Position numbers and translations under genes: made by a program. Below the pieces are notes generated by a model that saw only the letters and a list, made by a program, of their open reading frames with translations, was not told the DNA's origin and ran no database searches. Of a DNA stretch of 64,000 nt, positions 60,137 through 64,000 are shown in pieces (the first letter of the stretch is position 1; every line of letters begins with the position of its first letter). The stretch is taken from positions 727,001-791,000 of the forward strand of contig NZ_JACHMI010000001.1 of NCBI RefSeq assembly GCF_014207985.1, given 5' to 3'. Origin of the DNA: Nonomuraea rubra. Lineage in GTDB: Bacteria > Actinomycetota > Actinomycetes > Streptosporangiales > Streptosporangiaceae.

Positions 60137-61131
60137 CGGCCGGCGTCGCCGAGCGGGTGGAGGCGTTGTGGGCGGCGGCGACGGCCGGCGACGAGTACGC
60201 CGCGACCGGCCTGGCGGCGGACGCGCTCGACGCCGGCCTGCCCATGGAGACCCTGCTGCTGGATGTGGTGGCCGCCGTGCAGGCGCGCGTCGGCCACGAG
60301 TGGGCGGCCAACCGCATCTCGGTGGCCCAGGAGCACACCGCCACGGCGGTCAACGAGCGGGTGCTCGCCTCCCTGGCGCACCGCTCGTCCCGGCAGATCG
60401 ATCGGGCCATGGGGCGGATCATGGTGGCGTGCATCGACGGCGAGTGGCACGCGTTCCCCGCGCGGCTGCTGGCCGAGGTGCTGCGGGTGCGCGGCTGGCA
60501 CGTCGACTACCTGGGCGCCCAGGTCCCCACGCCGCACCTGGTCGCGCACCTGCACCTGACGAACCCGGACGCGGTGGCGCTGTCCAGCTCGCTGGCGATC
60601 CGGCTGCCGGCCGCGCACGCCGCGATCACGGCCTGCCAGTCGGCGGGCACGCCGGTCGTGGTGGGCGGCGCCGCCTTCGGCCCCGGCGGCCGCTACGCCC
60701 GCCTGCTCGGCGCCGACGCCTGGGCCCCCGACGCCCGTGCCGCCGCCGACCTCCTGGCCGCCGGGCCGCTGCCGCGCCGGGCCCCCTCCCGCGACGAGCC
60801 GCGGCGACTGGCCGACCGGGAGTACACCGAGCTCACCCGGTCCGCCGGCGACCTGGTACGCGGCCTCGTGGCCGACCTCACCAGGCCCGGGCAGCCGCCC
60901 GGATGGACGGCGGAGCACCTCGCCGCCCTCGTCGACTACCTGCGCGCCGCCCTGTACGTCGACGACCCCGAGCTCTTCACCTCCTTCGTGGGCTGGATGA
61001 CCGGCGTGCTCACGGCGCGCGGCGTCCCGGAGTCCGAGGTTCCCGCCGCCCTCGACGCGCTGGCCGACCGGGTCGCCGGCTTCCCCCGCGCCCTGCGCGT
61101 GCTCGCGCGGGCCCGCGCCGGCCTCGGGTGA
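60133..61131 (+). CDS. B12-binding photosensor-like protein
   Basis: GTG 60133 overlaps the phosphatase stop (GTGA). The 332-residue protein has a helical bundle (1-85: LWAAATAGDEYAATGLAADA) and a Rossmann B12-binding domain (about 88-215: VACIDGEWHAFPARLLAEVL; then GWHVDYLGAQVPTPHLVAHL and GTPVVVGGAAFG). The E-W-H motif supplies the His that ligates cobalt in CarH/LitR-type photosensors. A MerR domain is absent. Coupled to a SpoIIE phosphatase it suggests a light- or B12-dependent input to sigma control, which is inference. The last ~100 residues are a helical extension. Confidence 0.88.
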   Translation: MTAGVAERVEALWAAATAGDEYAATGLAADALDAGLPMETLLLDVVAAVQARVGHEWAANRISVAQEHTATAVNERVLASLAHRSSRQIDRAMGRIMVACIDGEWHAFPARLLAEVLRVRGWHVDYLGAQVPTPHLVAHLHLTNPDAVALSSSLAIRLPAAHAAITACQSAGTPVVVGGAAFGPGGRYARLLGADAWAPDARAAADLLAAGPLPRRAPSRDEPRRLADREYTELTRSAGDLVRGLVADLTRPGQPPGWTAEHLAALVDYLRAALYVDDPELFTSFVGWMTGVLTARGVPESEVPAALDALADRVAGFPRALRVLARARAGLG

Positions 61132-61161
61132 AACCGGCGCGGGATCCGGCACGTACGGAGG

Positions 61162-62982
61162 TCAGCGCACGTAGATGTCCGGCCTCGGCGGCGCGGGCAT
61201 GCGGTCGCCGAGGAAGAAGCTCGTGTGCGGGGGCTGGTTGTAGGCGGTGTTCTGCCAGGCCACCGAGACGCGGTAGAGCGGGTCGTGCATCAGCGTGTAG
61301 ATGCGCCGGTCCGTCGGCGTGGTGGTGGCGTAGACGCGCAGGGCGCGGTTGTCGCTGGTGGGCCAGACGACCTCCTCGCGCCAGTCGCCGAACAGGTCCG
61401 CCGACAGCGAGGGGGTGGCCTTGGTGCCGTTGTTGGAGTGCACGCCGGAGGCGGTCAGCAGGCGGGTGTCGGAGCTGGTGCCGTACTTGTCGATCCTGGT
61501 CTGGTCGAGCAGCTCCCTGACCGGGTCGGCGTCCCACCAGATGAGGAAGTTCACCGAGGACGGCTCGCGGCCCGCGCCGTTGCCGGTGACGCTGCGCAGG
61601 GTGGTGTCGGCGGCGGACCAGAACTCACTGGCGGCCCTGACCGTCGAGATGTCCCCGGCCACGCCGCGGCCGTTGTCGGAGCCCGCGGGGGTGGACCAGA
61701 GGACGCCGCCGTTGCGCGGGTCGATGTAGAGCGAGCTCGGCTGCGAGCTGGACTCGCTGACCTTGAAGTACTCCAGGCCAGCCCTGGCCGGGTCGAAGTC
61801 GCCCAGGTGCTGGGCGTCGCCGTGGCCGGTGCGGGTGGACCACATGCCGGTGCCGTTGTCGTTGACGGCCATGGCGCCGTAGACGATCTCGTCGCGGCCG
61901 TCCTGGTCGATGTCGCCGACGGACAGGCTGTGGCTGCCCTGCCCGGCGTACTGGGAGCCGGCCGAGTTGCTGTCGAACGTCCAGCGCTTGGTGAGGGTGC
62001 CGTTGCGGAAGTCCCAGGCGGCGATGACGCTGCGGGTGTAGTAGCCGCGGGCCATGATCAGCGACGGGCGTTCGCCGTCCAGGTACGCGGTCCCGGCCAG
62101 GAACCGGTCCACCCGGTTGCCGTAGTTGTCGCCCCAGGAGGAGACCGTGCCGCGAGGCGGGTCGTAGTTCACCGTGGACATGGCGGCGCCGGTCAGGCCG
62201 TTGAACATGGTCAGGTACTCGGGGCCGCTGAGCACGTACCCGCTGGAGTTGCGGTGGTCGGCGCCTGAGCTGCCGATCACCGTGCCGGCGCCGTCCCTGG
62301 TGCCGTCGGCGGTCTTCATGGCCACCTCGGCGCGGCCGTCGCCGTCGTAGTCGTAGACCTGGAACTGCGTGTAGTGTGCGCCGGCGCGGATGTTGCGGCC
62401 CAGGTCGATGCGCCACAGCCGGGTGCCGTTCAGCCGGTACGCGTCCACGAACACGTTGCCGGTGTAACCGGACTGGGAGTTGTCCTTGGCGTTGGACGGG
62501 TCCCACTTCAGCACGATCTCGTACTGGCCGTCGCCGTCCAGGTCGCCGACGCTGGCGTCGTTGGCGCTGTAGGTGTAGGAGACGCCGTCAGGGGTGGTGC
62601 CGCCGGAGGGCGGCTGGATGGGCACGTCCAGGTAGGAGCCGCCGGTGAAGCGCAGCGAGGCCGGTGAGGCGGCCTGCTCGGAGCCGTTCACGACGGCCCG
62701 GACCGTGTAGGAGGAGTCGGCGGCGGCGCCGTTGTCGAGGTAGTTGGTCGAGCCGGTCAGGCCGGACGCGACCCTGGTGGAGCCGCGGTAGACGTTGAAG
62801 GAGACGCCGTCGGGGTCGGTGCCGAGCAGCCGCCAGGAGACGAGGTTGCCGGAGCCGGAGCGGACGCTGACCAGCCCCCGGTCCAGGTCCTCCATCTGCT
62901 TGGTGGGCGGTGCGGCTTGGGCGGGGTACGCGGTCGCGGCCAGGGCCAGGACGGCGGCCGCGGCGGCCAGATGTAAGCGCAT
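61162..62982 (-). CDS. Secreted rhamnogalacturonan lyase (PL11)
   Basis: ATG 62982 gives a Sec signal peptide (LHLAAAAAVLALAATAYPAQA). The 606-residue protein is an eight-bladed propeller of family PL11: PPTKQMEDLDRGLVSVRSGS, LVSWRLLGTDPDGVSFNVYR, DGDGQYEIVLKWDPSNAKDN, YDYDGDGRAEVAMKTADGTR (Ca2+ sites), and VSVAWQNTAYNQPPHTSFFL near the end. It cleaves the rhamnose-galacturonate backbone of pectin RG-I outside the cell. No carbohydrate-binding module is seen. Two palindromic operators lie upstream. Confidence 0.93.
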   Translation of the reverse strand: MRLHLAAAAAVLALAATAYPAQAAPPTKQMEDLDRGLVSVRSGSGNLVSWRLLGTDPDGVSFNVYRGSTRVASGLTGSTNYLDNGAAADSSYTVRAVVNGSEQAASPASLRFTGGSYLDVPIQPPSGGTTPDGVSYTYSANDASVGDLDGDGQYEIVLKWDPSNAKDNSQSGYTGNVFVDAYRLNGTRLWRIDLGRNIRAGAHYTQFQVYDYDGDGRAEVAMKTADGTRDGAGTVIGSSGADHRNSSGYVLSGPEYLTMFNGLTGAAMSTVNYDPPRGTVSSWGDNYGNRVDRFLAGTAYLDGERPSLIMARGYYTRSVIAAWDFRNGTLTKRWTFDSNSAGSQYAGQGSHSLSVGDIDQDGRDEIVYGAMAVNDNGTGMWSTRTGHGDAQHLGDFDPARAGLEYFKVSESSSQPSSLYIDPRNGGVLWSTPAGSDNGRGVAGDISTVRAASEFWSAADTTLRSVTGNGAGREPSSVNFLIWWDADPVRELLDQTRIDKYGTSSDTRLLTASGVHSNNGTKATPSLSADLFGDWREEVVWPTSDNRALRVYATTTPTDRRIYTLMHDPLYRVSVAWQNTAYNQPPHTSFFLGDRMPAPPRPDIYVR

Positions 62983-63001
62983 GGCGGTTTCCTTTGCGGC
63001 T

Positions 63002-63015
63002 GGTAAGCGCTTTCC
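63002..63015. promoter_or_regulatory. LacI-type operator 1
   Basis: GGTAAGCGCTTTCC, with the perfect core AAGCGCTT, lies 20 bases before the lyase start. The GCGC-centred palindrome is the classical LacI/GalR half-site pair. Confidence 0.75.
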
Positions 63016-63056
63016 CGATGGGCAAAAAGAAAGTTTCATGAGGCGGGGCGGCGCGG

Positions 63057-63070
63057 TGATAGCGCTAACA
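63057..63070. promoter_or_regulatory. LacI-type operator 2
   Basis: TGATAGCGCTAACA, with core TAGCGCTA, is centred 55 bases from operator 1, about five helix turns, which would permit DNA looping. The rest of 62983-63322 holds no gene. Confidence 0.7.
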
Positions 63071-63322
63071 GGGTGGCGTGGAGATCGGTCATTGGTGCCC
63101 TACCTGCGGGAATGGTCACGAAAGCTCCTCGTTGGCGGCGGGGGCGGCTCGGTCGGCGCCAGGGCGTATTTAAAGCCAGCCGGTATGCGGTCCGCAAGAG
63201 GGTCCTTGCTCCCGCTCTGACTGGATGTCATTGATCGGGGAGACGCCGTGGAACCCAAACTCGCGAGCGACGTTGTATGACATGACAAGACTTATTGACT
63301 CATTCGATGATGGGCGGGTTAC

Positions 63323-64000
63323 ATGGTCGATCTCATCCTTCGCGGTGGCACCGTGTACGACGGTCTCGGGTCCCCGGCCATCGCCGGTGACGTCGCCATC
63401 TCGGGCGGCTGGGTCGTGGAGATCGGGCGGGAGCTCGGGGCCGCGCGCCGGGTGATCGACGTCACGGGGCTGGCCGTGGCGCCGGGGTTCGTGGACGCGC
63501 ACGCACATTCCGACCTGGTGCCGTTCATGGCGCAGCCGCAGCCGTTCAAGCTGCTGCAGGGCGTCACCACCGAGGTCAACGGCAACTGCGGCTTCTCCTA
63601 CGCGCCCGACGCCTCGGTGCTGGCGGAGGTGACCGGCGCCGCCGTGCCGGACTGGATGTTCGCCGAGTACCTGGAGACGATCACCGCGGCCGGCCCCACG
63701 AACCACATGGCCACCCTCATCGGGCACTCGACGCTGCGCGCGGCCGTGGCCGGGTTCGACGAGCGCCTGCGCGACGGCGATCTGGACCGGATGTGCGACC
63801 TCGCCGCGGCGGCCTTCGCGGCGGGCGCGTGCGGGCTGTCCAGCGGGCTGATCTACCCTCCGGGCGGTTACGCCGGCACCGACGAGCTGGTGGCGCTGGC
63901 CGGCGTGGCGCACGGGTACGGGGTGCCGTACGCCACGCACCTGCGTGACGAGGGTGCCGGGCTGGCGGCGGCGCTGGACGAGGCCATCGAGGTGGCGCGG
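63323..64000 (+). CDS. N-acyl-D-amino-acid deacylase, 3' end outside window
   Basis: ATG 63323 opens a frame that runs off the window end (226 residues seen). It starts VDLILRGGTVYDGLGSPAIA and has VAPGFVDAHAHSDLVPF, the metal-binding HxH of the amidohydrolase superfamily, then LLQGVTTEVNGNCGFSYAPD, with Cys replacing Lys as ligand, and GLSSGLIYPPGGYAGTDELV. These are the D-aminoacylase features; full length should be near 500 residues. It hydrolyses N-acyl-D-amino acids. Confidence 0.9.
   Translation, partial: MVDLILRGGTVYDGLGSPAIAGDVAISGGWVVEIGRELGAARRVIDVTGLAVAPGFVDAHAHSDLVPFMAQPQPFKLLQGVTTEVNGNCGFSYAPDASVLAEVTGAAVPDWMFAEYLETITAAGPTNHMATLIGHSTLRAAVAGFDERLRDGDLDRMCDLAAAAFAAGACGLSSGLIYPPGGYAGTDELVALAGVAHGYGVPYATHLRDEGAGLAAALDEAIEVAR

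Overview
The window is high-GC DNA with actinomycete gene content: an AICE-type replication and integration module, SARP and nSTAND regulators, the galU-glp-sepX division cluster, ECF sigma/anti-sigma pairs and mycelial secretory genes. The overall set fits a filamentous member of the Streptosporangiales (Nonomuraea-like), but that placement is inference from gene families and not a measured phylogeny.

Region 1 (1-12.6 kb) is mobile and accessory DNA. It opens with the end of a pSAM2-like integrative element (RepSA-type initiator, excisionase, tyrosine integrase). A translationally coupled three-gene operon follows (small helical protein, 680-residue protein, lipoprotein). Next come a HAD phosphatase and two compact pairs that look like defence modules: a PD-(D/E)XK/DUF2075 helicase with a GIY-YIG nuclease, and a nucleotidyltransferase-like protein with a DUF262 protein whose DNA is visibly poorer in GC. 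The region ends at the 3' end of a tRNA-Arg(CCU) gene, a classic integration target.

Region 2 (12.6-26.8 kb) looks like core chromosome: VanY-type peptidase, MscL, SAF-domain protein, MTA phosphorylase, a DHA2 exporter with a winged-helix tail, FmdB, a CPA1 antiporter, 5-formyl-THF cyclo-ligase, then galU, glp/moeA, moaC, mog, GNAT, sepX/glpR and tRNA-Ala(CGC). Minisatellite-like repeats fill the gaps at 18.5-19.5 and 24.6-24.8 kb.

Region 3 (26.8-43.2 kb) is a decayed accessory zone. It has three copies of a two-hairpin repeat, remnants of a transposase, an integrase, an XRE regulator, a SARP and an SDR, and two copies of a double operator-like site. Intact genes here are an ECF sigma and its partner, a 1,223-residue XRE-nSTAND-WD40 protein facing a 946-residue SARP, a GNAT, and a MarR-controlled FAD-oxidoreductase/alpha-beta-hydrolase operon with three operator-like sites.

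Region 4 (43.2-64 kb) carries Nudix, hydrolase and membrane proteins, then the most interesting locus: a RiPP gene cluster at about 49.6-53.9 kb. A 53-residue precursor with a double-Gly leader is followed by an ATP-grasp peptide maturase, a PpiC-related maturation-type protein and an ABC exporter, with an ArsR/MFS pair upstream and an ECF sigma/anti-sigma pair downstream. The precursor core has four Ser/Thr and four Asp/Glu, as expected for an ester-linked graspetide. The end holds a double-GNAT protein, AraC regulator, MFS exporter, a SpoIIE phosphatase coupled to a B12-binding protein, a rhamnogalacturonan lyase with two LacI-type operators, and the start of an N-acyl-D-amino-acid deacylase.
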